NCBI GenBank assembly: GCA_947493455.1
Contig: CANLRB010000007.1
Coordinates: 124,001 to 188,000, forward strand
Direction: 5' to 3'
DNA length: 64,000 nucleotides
Source: an uncultured Pseudoalteromonas sp.
GTDB taxonomy: Bacteria; Pseudomonadota; Gammaproteobacteria; Enterobacterales; Alteromonadaceae
Part shown: positions 52,196 to 62,208 of the stretch, piece by piece
Numbering within the stretch: the stretch's first letter is position 1
Layout of the letters: each line of letters opens with the position of its first letter
The notes under the pieces: model-generated
What the model saw: the letters and a program-made list of their open reading frames with translations, nothing else
Databases searched by the model: none
What the model was told of the DNA's origin: nothing
Program-made: the position numbers and the translations under genes

Positions 52196-53065
52196 CTAAT
52201 TCGAATTTGCATTCGACTTGTTAACAATGGGCAGTGATTGATGATTTCCCCATTCAATCCAACCACCATCATATACTGACACGTTAAAACCGAGTTGCGA
52301 CAATACCATATGCGTAATTGCCGATTCTTTTCCTTTATTGCAGTAAGCGATAACCGGTTTGCTTTTATCTAAGCTAGCATATACTTTTTCTAACTCAGTA
52401 AACGATTTTAGCTGCGGTACACCATCCACCAACTGATAATTAAGAGCACTTGGAATATTGATCGCGCTTGGAATATGGCCAAAACGCTGCGCTTTGCTGC
52501 TTTCCCCGATATATTCTTCATGTACACGCGCATCAATAATTTGTGCACTGTTACTCGAGGAGGCTAACCTCGCCGAAAATAAGGTCGTCAAATGATCGGG
52601 ATCTAAGGTTGGGATATAACCGGATGGCGTTACTTGTGGTATCGTTTGTGTCACCGGGAATCCCGATTTTAACCAAGCTAAATAGCCGCCATCTAACAAT
52701 GACACCTGTTCATGACCATATACTTTGAGCGCCCAATACATACGACTTACATCTTTAAAGTAACCATCATCGTAAAGAATCACCTGAGCTGAATTTGTCA
52801 TACCAATGCGATTGAGCAATTTTTAAATTACACTCGGCGCTGCAATAAACCCCGTATCATCCGTACCCGAAAAAGTTTCGTTAACAGGTAAGTTCACCGC
52901 CCCTTCTATATGCCCTTTTTGGTAGATACTGTTTTGGCGCACGTCGACAAGAATCACATTCGGTTGTTTAATTTTTGTTTTAAGCATGTCAACGTCAATC
53001 AATTGTGCATGCACTAAGCCACTCATAAACAGACTAGCAAATAGAATAACGTTTTTAATGCGCAT
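52196..53065 (-). pseudogene. Exported two-domain sulfurtransferase interrupted by an in-frame stop
   Basis: A signal peptide (MRIKNVILFASLFMSGLVHA) is followed by a first rhodanese domain (VILVDVRQNSIYQKGHIEGA). A TAA codon at 52823-52825 then breaks the frame after APSVI. Reading on in the same frame gives KLLNRIGMTNSAQVILYDDG and a second rhodanese domain with active-site cysteine in AYCNKGKES. The fit is exact with no base gained or lost, so one nonsense change explains the break; families normally have a Glu-type residue here. Whole length is about 289 codons, normal for two-domain thiosulfate/3-mercaptopyruvate sulfurtransferases. Reinitiation from the TTG at 52819 could still yield the catalytic part, but without a signal peptide. 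Confidence 0.8.
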
Positions 53066-53222
53066 ATTTGTTACTCCCAAGAAGCTAATAGATATGAAAA
53101 TTATAGTGTAAGTTCAATAAGCGAGTGCTTTAACTTAGCTTTATTTTGACGCCAGTAAAACATATTTACTATAAAGAACAATACAGTAAATTTAAGCTGT
53201 ATGCACTACCGCTGCTAAGATC

Positions 53223-53263
53223 AAAAAAGCCGCACAGATATTTTATTCCTGTGCGGCTTTTTG
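53223..53263 (-). terminator. Strong terminator after yadH
   Basis: AAAAAGCCGCACAG (53224-53237) pairs perfectly with CTGTGCGGCTTTTT (53249-53262), a 14-bp stem with an 11-base loop. The T-run on the minus strand suits termination of yadGH. Confidence 0.88.
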
Positions 53264-53272
53264 ACGTATCGT

Positions 53273-54040
53273 TTAGTGACGAATACCGACGCCTTTGTCG
53301 ATTAGACGATAAGCGAGGGCAAACAAAGCAGTAATAAAACCAATAATGACAGCAAAAGCAAGCCCCATATCGACATCAGAAACGCCTAAAAACCCGTATC
53401 TAAACGCGTTTACCATATAAATTATCGGGTTTACTTGTGACACGCCCTGCCAAAATTCAGGCAAGAGCGAAATTGAATAGAATACACCACCTAAATAGGT
53501 CAACGGTGTCAGAACAAAGGTTGGAATAATACTGATATCGTCAAAACTGTTCGCGTATACAGCATTAATTAATCCGCCCAAAGCAAATACTGCAGATGTC
53601 ATTAACACGGTAAGAAAAATCACACCAACATTATGGATTTGAATATCGACAAAAAAGAGCGATAAACAAGTCACGATGACACCAACACTTAAGCCCCGCG
53701 CCATACCGCCGCCCATATAACCTAATACAATGATATAAGTCGGCACCGGTGATACTAGTAACTCTTCTATACTTTTTTGAAATTTAGTCGAATAAAAACT
53801 TGAAGCTACATTTGAGTACGAGTTAGTAATCACTGACATCATAATTAAGCCTGGAACAATAAACTCCATGTAATTAAAACCGCCCATCTCACCAATTCGC
53901 GACCCGATTAAATTACCGAAGATAACAAAATACAAGGTCATCGTAATCGCAGGGGGGACCAAAGTTTGTACCCATATACGTAAAAAGCGAATACATTCTT
54001 TAATCCAAATTGTTTTTAACGCGGTAAATTGATTATTCAT
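53273..54040 (-). CDS. yadH: ABC-2 type transporter permease YadH
   Basis: A 255-residue membrane protein with six spans. IWVQTLVPPAITMTLYFVIF, GNLIGSRIGEMGGFNYMEFI and DDISIIPTFVLTPLTYLGGV are very close to what I know of E. coli YadH. The exported substrate is unknown. It follows yadG by one base, so the two form a transporter operon. Confidence 0.92.
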   Translation of the reverse strand: MNNQFTALKTIWIKECIRFLRIWVQTLVPPAITMTLYFVIFGNLIGSRIGEMGGFNYMEFIVPGLIMMSVITNSYSNVASSFYSTKFQKSIEELLVSPVPTYIIVLGYMGGGMARGLSVGVIVTCLSLFFVDIQIHNVGVIFLTVLMTSAVFALGGLINAVYANSFDDISIIPTFVLTPLTYLGGVFYSISLLPEFWQGVSQVNPIIYMVNAFRYGFLGVSDVDMGLAFAVIIGFITALFALAYRLIDKGVGIRH

Positions 54041-54041
54041 G

Positions 54042-54962
54042 TTATTGCCCTCGTCCTTTTTCGACCAGTTCTACAAATAATTCCTCTAACCGGTTTGCTT
54101 TGTTTCTCATACTGAGTACGGTATTCCCTGAATGACTCAAAGTTTCAAATACACCGTTAAGACCTTGCGCCTTATGCACATCAACTTCAAGTGTATGACT
54201 GTCATTCATTTTGTATTGATAATCAGGTAAATGAAAATCAGCGACAGGTTCTTTTAAGTCTAAAATAAACGTTTCTTTGTCGAGTTTCGACAATAAGGCT
54301 TTCATACTTGTGTCTTCAATAATCACGCCTTTATCGATAATCGCAATATTTTTACAGAGCATTTCAGCTTCTTCTAAATAGTGCGTTGTCAAAATAATGG
54401 TTACGCCTTGTTCATTAATTTGCTGCAAAAACTCCCACATTGAACGCCTAAGTTCAATGTCAACTCCGGCGGTCGGTTCATCAAGAATGAGTAATTGAGG
54501 TTCATGCATTAACGCGCGCGCTATCATGAGTCGGCGCTTCATACCACCCGATAAGGTGCGTGCGGCTTTATCTTTTTTATCCAATAAGCCGAGTTGTTCT
54601 AAATATTTTGCTGCGCGTTTATGGGCTTCTTTTCTCGGAACACCATAATAGCCAGCTTGATTCACCAGGATCTGATTCAAAGTTTCAAACTGGCTAAAAT
54701 TAAATTCTTGCGGTACAAGTCCAAGTTGTGACTTCGCGAGGCCTAAATCGGTATCAATATCGTGGCCAAATACACGAACTTGACCTTCACTTTTATTGAC
54801 TAAAGATGAAATGATGCCAATGGTAGTCGACTTACCGGCCCCATTAGCCCCGAGCAGCGCAAAAAAGTCGCCTTTTTCAACTTTTAAATCGATTCCTTTA
54901 ACGGCGTAAACGCCATTGCTATAGGTTTTCTTTAACCCATTTATTTCTAACGCATATGTCAT
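54042..54962 (-). CDS. yadG: ABC transporter ATP-binding protein YadG
   Basis: A 306-residue ABC ATPase of the DRA/CcmA-like class pairing with YadH. Walker A GANGAGKST (about 38-46), LSGGMKRRLMIARALMHEPQ and LLILDEPTAGVD are intact. The C-terminal 80 residues form the accessory domain of this class. It leads the yadG-yadH operon. Confidence 0.93.
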   Translation of the reverse strand: MTYALEINGLKKTYSNGVYAVKGIDLKVEKGDFFALLGANGAGKSTTIGIISSLVNKSEGQVRVFGHDIDTDLGLAKSQLGLVPQEFNFSQFETLNQILVNQAGYYGVPRKEAHKRAAKYLEQLGLLDKKDKAARTLSGGMKRRLMIARALMHEPQLLILDEPTAGVDIELRRSMWEFLQQINEQGVTIILTTHYLEEAEMLCKNIAIIDKGVIIEDTSMKALLSKLDKETFILDLKEPVADFHLPDYQYKMNDSHTLEVDVHKAQGLNGVFETLSHSGNTVLSMRNKANRLEELFVELVEKGRGQ

Positions 54963-55015
54963 GTTTTATCCCATGCATAAAGACTTTTAAGACGACGCAC
55001 ATTAACAACTCAGTG

Positions 55016-55633
55016 TTAACAGCCATAGCCCCAGCGTTTCGCTAAGCTATGTTCAATATTGATATGATCTAAAATTCGAGCCACCATAAAATCGACGAGC
55101 TGCGCAATCGATTCAGGTTGATGATAAAAACCAGGCGCCGCAGGCATAATAGTTACACCTATTTTTGCAAGTTTTAACATATTCTCGAGATGAATCTCAC
55201 TAAATGGTGTTTCGCGCACAACTAAAATCAACTGACCACGCTCTTTGATAACGACATCAGCGCCTCGTTCAAGCAAATTGTCTGACGCACCGTTTGCAAT
55301 TGCCGACACACTGCCTGCACTGCATGGGCACACAATCATTTTTTTCGGCGCGGCACTGCCTGATGCCACAGGGCTAAACCAGTTGTCTTTACCAAATACT
55401 TTAATTTGTTCCGGGCTTGCACCAAATCGCTCGCAAAATTGTGCCGTTGCCTTTTGTTCATTTGCTGATACTTTAAATTGCGATTCAGTATCGAGTACCA
55501 CGCGCGCCGCGCTCGAAACCAAAACAAAAACCTGATGGTTTTGGGCTACTAGTTCTTCAATCAATCGCAAGCCGTAAGGCATACCCGAGGCACCACTTAA
55601 CGCAACCGTAATCGTTTCTTTAAAATCACTCAT
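55016..55633 (-). CDS. ubiX: Flavin prenyltransferase UbiX
   Basis: A 205-residue enzyme that attaches dimethylallyl to FMN, making the prenylated cofactor for UbiD decarboxylase in ubiquinone synthesis. [18 protein letters not shown] (12-29), [20 protein letters not shown] and [18 protein letters not shown] are typical. It overlaps the end of mpl by eight bases. The FMN-binding and prenyl-site motifs look complete. Confidence 0.96.
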   Translation of the reverse strand: MSDFKETITVALSGASGMPYGLRLIEELVAQNHQVFVLVSSAARVVLDTESQFKVSANEQKATAQFCERFGASPEQIKVFGKDNWFSPVASGSAAPKKMIVCPCSAGSVSAIANGASDNLLERGADVVIKERGQLILVVRETPFSEIHLENMLKLAKIGVTIMPAAPGFYHQPESIAQLVDFMVARILDHINIEHSLAKRWGYGC

Positions 55634-56975
55634 ATTTACTTTTTAATTCATCTAGTAAGCGAGTATGGATAGCTTCAAAGCCACCATTACTCATTATCAG
55701 TATATGGTCATTTTTTGTCGCTTTATCAAGCACAGTCGCAATTATTTCCTGCGTACTATTAAAACACATGGCACGGGCTTGCTCTGCATGTGACTTTAAT
55801 GACCAAGATAAATTTGTCGGTTCAAATAATATGACTTCATCGGCTGCCGCTAATGAGTTCAATAAGGTATCTTGATGAACACCCATTTTCATGGTGTTTG
55901 AACGCGGCTCCAAAATGGCAAAAATACGCTCTTGTTTTACTTTAGCGCGCAAGCCTGCCAACGTCGTTTTAATCGCAGTAGGGTGATGCGCAAAATCGTC
56001 ATACACTTTGATACCGGCCACTTCACCTTTAAATTCCATGCGCCGCTTCGGCGAAATAAACTCACTTAACGCAGCAATGCTCGTCAGGGCAGGAATGCCG
56101 ACGTGGCGCGCTGCCGCAATCGTCATCATGGCATTTTTAACATTATGCTCTCCGATTGCTGACCATGTCACGCGACCTAACACCTTGCCATCGAGTAGCA
56201 CATCAAATTCACTGCCATCCTCGTTGCAAAGCTGATAATCCCACTCAACACCTAATCGCTCTTGCTCACTCCAGCAGCCCATTTCGATAACGTCACCGAG
56301 TGCACTGTCTTCATTAGGCCATATTATTTTTCCTTGACCAGGCACTGTACGAAGCAAATGATGAAATTGTTTTTTTATTGCGTCTAAATCGTCAAAAATA
56401 TCCGCGTGATCAAACTCAAGATTATTTAAAATTAAAGTACGCGGAAGGTAATGAACAAACTTGCTGCGTTTATCAAAAAACGCGGTATCGTATTCATCGG
56501 CCTCAATCACAAAAAAAGGCGTTTCACCAAGTCGCGCAGAAACACCAAAATTTTGCACCACACCGCCAATCAAAAAACCCGGTTTTAACCCCGCGTACTC
56601 GAGCACCCATGCTAACATGCTCGCCGTTGTAGTTTTTCCATGCGTCCCTGAAACAGCAAGTACCCATGACTTTTGTAATAGATTTAATTTTAGCCATTCT
56701 GGACCCGATGTATATGGGATATTGTGTTCAAGTGCATACTCAACACATGGATTACCGCGACTCATCGCATTGCCGATAATCACAATATCAGGGCGAGGTT
56801 CTAGTTGATTCGTATCGTAACCTTGAATCAGCTCAATACCGAGTGATTCTAGTTGTGTGCTCATTGGTGGATAAACGTTTTGATCGGATCCTGTCACTCG
56901 GTGTCCAAGCGACTTTGCAATTGCTGCAATCCCGCCCATAAACGTGCCACAAATGCCAAGTATGTGAATATGCAT
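55626..56975 (-). CDS. mpl: UDP-MurNAc:L-alanyl-gamma-D-glutamyl-meso-diaminopimelate ligase
   Basis: A 449-residue Mur-ligase family enzyme recycling the murein tripeptide back to UDP-MurNAc-tripeptide. It begins [17 protein letters not shown] with the N-terminal Rossmann loop, has P-loop GTHGKTTT (110-117), [13 protein letters not shown], and [14 protein letters not shown] near the C-terminus. It precedes ubiX with an eight-base overlap. Confidence 0.97.
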   Translation of the reverse strand: MHIHILGICGTFMGGIAAIAKSLGHRVTGSDQNVYPPMSTQLESLGIELIQGYDTNQLEPRPDIVIIGNAMSRGNPCVEYALEHNIPYTSGPEWLKLNLLQKSWVLAVSGTHGKTTTASMLAWVLEYAGLKPGFLIGGVVQNFGVSARLGETPFFVIEADEYDTAFFDKRSKFVHYLPRTLILNNLEFDHADIFDDLDAIKKQFHHLLRTVPGQGKIIWPNEDSALGDVIEMGCWSEQERLGVEWDYQLCNEDGSEFDVLLDGKVLGRVTWSAIGEHNVKNAMMTIAAARHVGIPALTSIAALSEFISPKRRMEFKGEVAGIKVYDDFAHHPTAIKTTLAGLRAKVKQERIFAILEPRSNTMKMGVHQDTLLNSLAAADEVILFEPTNLSWSLKSHAEQARAMCFNSTQEIIATVLDKATKNDHILIMSNGGFEAIHTRLLDELKSKYE

Positions 56976-56992
56976 ATAATTCTTCTAAGTAT

Positions 56993-57018
56993 AAAAAAGC
57001 CCAACACAGTGTTGGGCT
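56993..57018 (-). terminator. Terminator after the metalloprotease gene
   Basis: AGCCCAACAC and GTGTTGGGCT form a hairpin with a tiny loop at 56998-57018, followed on the minus strand by a T-run (complement of 56993-56998). It separates the protease from mpl. Confidence 0.85.
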
Positions 57019-57048
57019 AGTATGCCATAAATTCGCAAAATAAATTGG

Positions 57049-59451
57049 TTAAATTGGCGATCCCGGTGGCATCGGGAGTACTTCAAAGTTACCTGGCCAC
57101 TCCCCTTGCTCTAACGCAAGCGTCAACTGTTGCGCTAAGTATGATTTAAAAACATCAGAGCTGCGACGATACTTTTTCAACAAGAAATTGAGTTGCGCCA
57201 TTAACTCAGCTTGGACTTCAGGATCAACTTTGCTACTGAGCGCATGCTCAACAAAATATTTTGCTGTCAGCATTTGTACGCGCTGTTGAACTTGACGTTG
57301 CAGTCCTTGTTGCGGTTTTGACATAAATACGTTTTCAGATAGTTGGATAATCACCTCACGCGCGCCCAGTTGACTTTGATCACGCATTTTTTGCTGATGC
57401 AAACGATTAAGACGCTGCGCATTTAACAATAAATTCAGACTGTGATTTGCTGCAACTTCAGGTAGTGCCATCGCATCCAAGGTGAGCCCTGTACGACCAA
57501 CAACGCTCTCACGGTTTTTATATTCACCATATGCTTTTGGCGGAATTAAACTTAAAACAGTTTCAGGCATCACCAATTGATCCGCTTTTAACGTTTCAAG
57601 CAATGCAGAGAATGCTGCTTTTTGCTTCTCAACAGCGACCATTTGCGCCCCCTTATAAACTGAACCTGAGCGCACTTCATAGTCGTAATCAACGCCAGCA
57701 ATAAGTTTTACAGCAGCTTCAACTTGATAACGGTGGAACAAGTAAAGTGGTACTAAAACCTCTTCGAGTTGCGACAAAGCTGTGCCATTTTTGATGTTTT
57801 CAATACCAAATTGCGACAACGCTTTATTTCTCACAGACAAAACACGTAATAGCTCTTTGCTCGGATCAGAACCATTGTCCCATAAATGTGCCGTCGGATG
57901 AGCTCCACCTTTAGCACGTGCATCTGAGTCAGAAATAAACTCTAAGCCTTTCTCTTTATTTTCTTGCAATACTTGCATCAAAGCTTCGCTTTCGTTCACA
58001 GCGGAAAAATCAGAGTAGCCATATTTAACCACTTGCACATCCCATTCACCCATACCTGATGCATAACCCTGCTGGGTATTAAATGAACCATCATCATTAA
58101 AACTAACCAATGGGTGAGGATAATCCATCACCGAGGCACGGTCTTTAATTGATGCAGAAAAATTATGTGCAATACCTAGCGTATGGCCGATTTCATGTGC
58201 ACTCAGTTGACGAATACGATCAAGCGCCATTTTTTCAAGCTCTGCAACGGTCTCGCCACCGTTAGCGTAAGGTGCGGCAAGCGCTTCTGCTAACAAGATA
58301 TCTTGGCGTACACGCAATGAACCTAATGTAACATGGCCTTTAATTATTTCTCCCGTACGCGGATCAATCACCGATGAACCGTATGACCAGCCGCGCGTCG
58401 CGCGGTGCACCCATTGAATCACATTGTAACGAATATCCATTGGGTCGGCGTGCTCAGGTAAGATTTTTACTTGAAACGCATTCTTGTAACCTGCCGCTTC
58501 GAACGCACTATCCCACCAGCGCGCGCCATCTAATAGTGCCGTTTTAACAGGCTCAGGTGCACCAGGATCTAAGTAATAAACAATCGGTTCAACCGCTTCA
58601 TCCACCGCTTTTGTTGGGTCTTTTTTAGCTAGACGATGTTTCGGGATATAACGTACCAACATACTTTTTGATAGCGGAGCAGCATAATCCTTGTGCTCTA
58701 TTGCCCAATAACCTGATTGAGGGTGGAACTTGCGAGGTTTAAAGTTGTTGTCAGGTAATTCAACCAACGAATGGTGAAAATGAACAGTAAATGTATACGG
58801 ATCGGCCGCAACTTGCCTCACGTATTTACCTGGATTACTGCCTTTAAACGTAACCACACCTTCTAACTCAGTATTTTTTGCAAATGATTTAGAACGTGGC
58901 ATGTACACCGCACTGCGGCTTGCGTCGACACTATAGTTACCTTGCTTGGTGCGTTTTAATGTACGGCTAACACCATGGTTATCTGCAAGTAAATAAGGCG
59001 TATAATCGATCAAAAAGCGGTCATCTGACTGCGCTTCAATTTTAAAGCCGTACAAAATACTTGAAGCAAATGCTTCGCGAATACTTTGTTTTTCAGCTTC
59101 GTTTTGACTATTAGCGCGGTAATAAGTATTAAGTTCACGCAACATCAGCTTATTGCCTAGCTTTTCAAACTGCACGATACGGGTATCGCCAAGTTGACCA
59201 CGGTCTAAACCAATGTCATTTGATCCCAAACCATATGGCATACTTTGCTGCAATAAAAACGCATGATCTAATTGCGAAACCTGTAAATATACTTTACCGG
59301 TTGCATTATCATTAAAAAAAGTAAAATACCCAGGAAAACGATTCATTTCGCGAGTAAATTCATCTATGGGTTTAAGAGCGGCGTGTGCTTTTGTTATACT
59401 AAGCAACAACAAAGCCATAACCACCAGAATAAAGTTTGATAATTTTTGCAT
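57049..59451 (-). CDS. Exported zinc metalloprotease (DUF5117/DUF5118 type)
   Basis: An 800-residue exported protein with a signal peptide (about 1-24, ending TKAHA). The zinc motif HEIGHTLGIAH has H419, E420, H423 and H429. N-terminal DUF5118 and DUF5117 regions precede it and the C-terminal DUF4953-like part follows. These large periplasmic or outer-membrane proteases are common in marine gammaproteobacteria; substrate unknown. I chose the ATG at 59451, giving a proper signal peptide; an in-frame ATG at 59481 adds MYKPNNKDNI without a better ribosome-binding site. Transcribed alone. Confidence 0.9.
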   Translation of the reverse strand: MQKLSNFILVVMALLLLSITKAHAALKPIDEFTREMNRFPGYFTFFNDNATGKVYLQVSQLDHAFLLQQSMPYGLGSNDIGLDRGQLGDTRIVQFEKLGNKLMLRELNTYYRANSQNEAEKQSIREAFASSILYGFKIEAQSDDRFLIDYTPYLLADNHGVSRTLKRTKQGNYSVDASRSAVYMPRSKSFAKNTELEGVVTFKGSNPGKYVRQVAADPYTFTVHFHHSLVELPDNNFKPRKFHPQSGYWAIEHKDYAAPLSKSMLVRYIPKHRLAKKDPTKAVDEAVEPIVYYLDPGAPEPVKTALLDGARWWDSAFEAAGYKNAFQVKILPEHADPMDIRYNVIQWVHRATRGWSYGSSVIDPRTGEIIKGHVTLGSLRVRQDILLAEALAAPYANGGETVAELEKMALDRIRQLSAHEIGHTLGIAHNFSASIKDRASVMDYPHPLVSFNDDGSFNTQQGYASGMGEWDVQVVKYGYSDFSAVNESEALMQVLQENKEKGLEFISDSDARAKGGAHPTAHLWDNGSDPSKELLRVLSVRNKALSQFGIENIKNGTALSQLEEVLVPLYLFHRYQVEAAVKLIAGVDYDYEVRSGSVYKGAQMVAVEKQKAAFSALLETLKADQLVMPETVLSLIPPKAYGEYKNRESVVGRTGLTLDAMALPEVAANHSLNLLLNAQRLNRLHQQKMRDQSQLGAREVIIQLSENVFMSKPQQGLQRQVQQRVQMLTAKYFVEHALSSKVDPEVQAELMAQLNFLLKKYRRSSDVFKSYLAQQLTLALEQGEWPGNFEVLPMPPGSPI

Positions 59452-59613
59452 GATGTTATCTTTGTTATTAGGTTTATACATTAAAACAGTGAATGTGCAT
59501 CATACACAATTGCCTTTGTTTTTGTATACAAATTAAAACCAGCGCTGCCATAAGGCCGATATTCTATACTCTCACATATACAGAATATCACTTGCTTAAT
59601 TCAGGAAATAACA

Positions 59614-60582
59614 ATGCGTAGACTCCCACCAGTATTGCTTGAAGATGGATGCTCTCGAGAGCTTTTATCACTGATCAGAACCATACTTGCCGCTTGTAAA
59701 GAAATTTCATTTCGCGTAAGCCAAGGCGCCCTTTCTGGCGTACTCGGTTCAACCCTTGATGAAAATATTCAAGGTGAGACCCAAAAGAAGCTAGATGTTT
59801 TATCAAATCAATTGATTAAAGATATTCTACTCGAATCTGGTTATGTTAAAGCGATTGCATCTGAAGAAGAAGATTATACTGTTGCAGGTGATCCAGACGC
59901 CCAATACATTGTTGCTTTCGACCCACTTGATGGCTCTTCAAATATCGATATTAACTCGCTTGTTGGCACCATATTTTCAATCATGGAAGCGCCAAAAGAT
60001 GCTGATCCAAGTGATCCATCTATTTTTATGCAAGCGGGTAAAAAGCAAGTTGCAGCAGGTTACGTACTATACGGCCCATCAACCATGTTAGCACTAACAA
60101 CGGGTAAAGGTACTCGCTTATACACGTTGGATAAAACCCACGGTAGCTTTTTGCTCACACAAGAGAAACTAATCATTCCAGCTGATACCAATGAGTTTGC
60201 GATTAATGCATCTAATCAACGTCACTGGTTACCGCCTATGCAGCAATATATCGAAGACTGTTTAGCTGGCACCGAAGGTCCGCGCAATAAAAACTTTAAC
60301 ATGCGCTGGATAGCCTGTATGGTTGGTGATGTACACCGTTTATTAACTCGCGGCGGCTTGTTTTCTTACCCTGAAGACACTAAAAACCCTGCGAAGCCAT
60401 ATAAGCTACGCTTACTCTATGAAGCAAATCCGATGTCAATGTTAGTTGAACAAGCAGGCGGGCTCTCTTATGCTGGCACCGAGCGTATTATGGATATCGA
60501 ACCAAGCGAAATCCACCAGCGTGTTGCCGTAACTATGGGTTCAAAAAATGAAGTTGAAACCTGTTTGAGCTATCATAAATAA
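59614..60582 (+). CDS. fbp: Fructose-1,6-bisphosphatase class I
   Basis: A 322-residue gluconeogenic enzyme. Metal and substrate motifs are SEEE (83-86) and [14 protein letters not shown] (101-114), with [15 protein letters not shown] and [18 protein letters not shown] near the end. An AGGAAA ribosome-binding site precedes the ATG. Its length is slightly below the E. coli protein. It is followed by a hairpin and a small Cys-rich gene. Confidence 0.97.
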   Translation: MRRLPPVLLEDGCSRELLSLIRTILAACKEISFRVSQGALSGVLGSTLDENIQGETQKKLDVLSNQLIKDILLESGYVKAIASEEEDYTVAGDPDAQYIVAFDPLDGSSNIDINSLVGTIFSIMEAPKDADPSDPSIFMQAGKKQVAAGYVLYGPSTMLALTTGKGTRLYTLDKTHGSFLLTQEKLIIPADTNEFAINASNQRHWLPPMQQYIEDCLAGTEGPRNKNFNMRWIACMVGDVHRLLTRGGLFSYPEDTKNPAKPYKLRLLYEANPMSMLVEQAGGLSYAGTERIMDIEPSEIHQRVAVTMGSKNEVETCLSYHK

Positions 60583-60595
60583 TTAATAAGCAAAC

Positions 60596-60622
60596 ATATA
60601 GCCGTTGCTAAAGCGGCTATAT
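60596..60622 (+). terminator. Hairpin after fbp
   Basis: ATATAGCCG (60596-60604) pairs with CGGCTATAT (60614-60622) over nine bases, 14 bases after the fbp stop. Only a weak T-rich tract follows, so termination may be partial. Confidence 0.6.
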
Positions 60623-60632
60623 ATTCTATCTA

Positions 60633-61001
60633 ATGTCACTCTCCCACTGCTCCCACTGCTCCCACTGCAACATTCACATAAAATGTGATGTCAAAGCATC
60701 ATCACCTTGTTGGTGTATGAAGCTACCAGCCATATTGCCGCTTGATGCAAATACATCCTGCTTATGCCAATCTTGCTTGTTAGAAAAAATAAATCAATAC
60801 CTACAACGCAAGTACGCAACGCTTGCGTTAAACGAACAGCTGGCATTGGCGAAAGCTCATTCACATCCACCGACAATGATTGAGCAGCTGGATTTCTATC
60901 AAGAAAACGAATTCATTGTTTTTACTAGATGGTTTCACTTAAAACGTGGTAAATGCTGCAATAGTGGCTGCCGCCATTGCCCGTATAAAAAGAATACCTA
61001 A
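60633..61001 (+). CDS. Cysteine-rich CWC plus DUF5522 protein
   Basis: A 122-residue protein with two Cys-rich parts. The N-terminal one (about 6-48) has repeated SHC units, then SPCWCMKLP and SCLCQSCL, as in the Cys-rich CWC family. The C-terminal one (about 92-118, FTRWFHLKRGKCCNSGCRHC) is a DUF5522 motif. Both probably bind zinc or iron. The 5' end has three tandem copies of TCCCACTGC. No ribosome-binding site is visible, and the fbp hairpin ends 10 bases before the ATG, so expression may depend on read-through. Function unknown. Confidence 0.75.
   Translation: MSLSHCSHCSHCNIHIKCDVKASSPCWCMKLPAILPLDANTSCLCQSCLLEKINQYLQRKYATLALNEQLALAKAHSHPPTMIEQLDFYQENEFIVFTRWFHLKRGKCCNSGCRHCPYKKNT
60642..60668 (+). 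repeat. Three tandem 9-base repeats inside the Cys-rich gene
   Basis: TCCCACTGC occurs three times without a gap, each encoding Ser-His-Cys. A change in copy number would keep the frame and alter the number of Cys-His units. Confidence 0.9.
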
Positions 61002-61051
61002 CCATCAATATCGGTCTACACTAGTAATAAGGAATTTTACAGTGAAGCAAA

Positions 61052-62206
61052 ATGGACAAAACGAACGCAATATTCATTTTATCTATCGCCTTTTTATTAA
61101 CACCATCTGCTTTTGCAAACACTCCTGAGTTCTCGGGTTTTGCGCGGGTTGTTGCAGGGCAAACAGTCGATTCAGACAATACCATGGACAAGTATGATAA
61201 TGAACTCAGTCTAAGACCAGATAGTATTATTGGCTTGCAGTTTGATTATGAAATTAATCCAACGTTGACAGCGACTGCGCAACTGACCGGTAAAATTGAC
61301 GATAGCACGCGATCTGGTATTGAATGGTTATATTTAACCTATATGCCAAAACCCACATTACAAATAAAAGTGGGTAAACTGCGAACGAGCTTTTTTTCCT
61401 ATAGTGACGTGCTTGATGTTGGCTATGCGTATCATTGGGTAAAACCACCAGGCGAAGTATATGCCTCGTTTTTATTTACTAATTACGATGGGATCAATAT
61501 CAGTTATGATGCAATCCACAGCGCTAGTAGCACCAAAGTAGAAGGGTTTTATGGCCACTTTAATGATTCGTTAGAATTTGAAGGCAATGTATTTGCACCT
61601 GATGTAAATAACTTTTCGGGCGCGGTTATCAGCCATGAAGTTAATCAGTTTAAGTTTAGAGCGTCTTACGCTCAAGCCGATGTAAAGTTAACCGACCCTG
61701 GTTATATTGCTCTGCAACAAGCTTTACGCCAATCGGGTAATCTAGAAGCCGCGGAAAAAACTAAATTTGATGGTTTAATGCAGTACTATCAGCTCGGCGT
61801 GAACTATGATTCACTCGATTATTTTGTGCGAGCAGAGTGGATTAAGCTAGATCATGAATTTGATATTATTGCTACTGCATCTACTTATTACGTAAGTGCC
61901 GGCTATATTCAAAATCAATTTACATATCACCTGACTTATTCGAATAGAGATGACGATGTTCAAGCTGACTTCCCATCTCTGGTTCTTCCACCTACCGCCG
62001 AAGCACAAGCTTTAAACCAAATCTATTTATCATCCGTACAAGGCGTTATTGAAAACGATCAAGATTCTTGGCAATTAGGTGTACGTTGGGACTTTAAACA
62101 AAACTTAGCATTTAAGGCTGAACTGAAACACCGTAATCATAAAAACCCGATATTAAAATCACGCGACGCATCCACCATGTTATTTGCACTTGAGTGGGTA
62201 TTTTAA
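61052..62206 (+). CDS. Porin-like outer membrane protein
   Basis: A 384-residue exported protein with a signal peptide (about 1-22, ending SAFA) and a beta-barrel pattern throughout. It ends in LEWVF, an aromatic C-terminus typical of BAM substrates. GLQFDYEINPTLTATAQLTG and KVGKLRTSFFSYSDVLDVGY resemble porins of the OprO/P-like class by eye, but I cannot name a substrate. It lies two bases before a PstS-like gene, so the pair probably works in one uptake or sensing system. A weak ribosome-binding site precedes the ATG. Confidence 0.75.
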   Translation: MDKTNAIFILSIAFLLTPSAFANTPEFSGFARVVAGQTVDSDNTMDKYDNELSLRPDSIIGLQFDYEINPTLTATAQLTGKIDDSTRSGIEWLYLTYMPKPTLQIKVGKLRTSFFSYSDVLDVGYAYHWVKPPGEVYASFLFTNYDGINISYDAIHSASSTKVEGFYGHFNDSLEFEGNVFAPDVNNFSGAVISHEVNQFKFRASYAQADVKLTDPGYIALQQALRQSGNLEAAEKTKFDGLMQYYQLGVNYDSLDYFVRAEWIKLDHEFDIIATASTYYVSAGYIQNQFTYHLTYSNRDDDVQADFPSLVLPPTAEAQALNQIYLSSVQGVIENDQDSWQLGVRWDFKQNLAFKAELKHRNHKNPILKSRDASTMLFALEWVF

Positions 62207-62208
62207 CT

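Noticed and set aside
52820-52825. Frameshift or recoding in the sulfurtransferase
   Set aside because: Both halves are in the same frame, so no frameshift; TAA is not a selenocysteine or pyrrolysine codon. A simple nonsense change or sequencing error is the best explanation.
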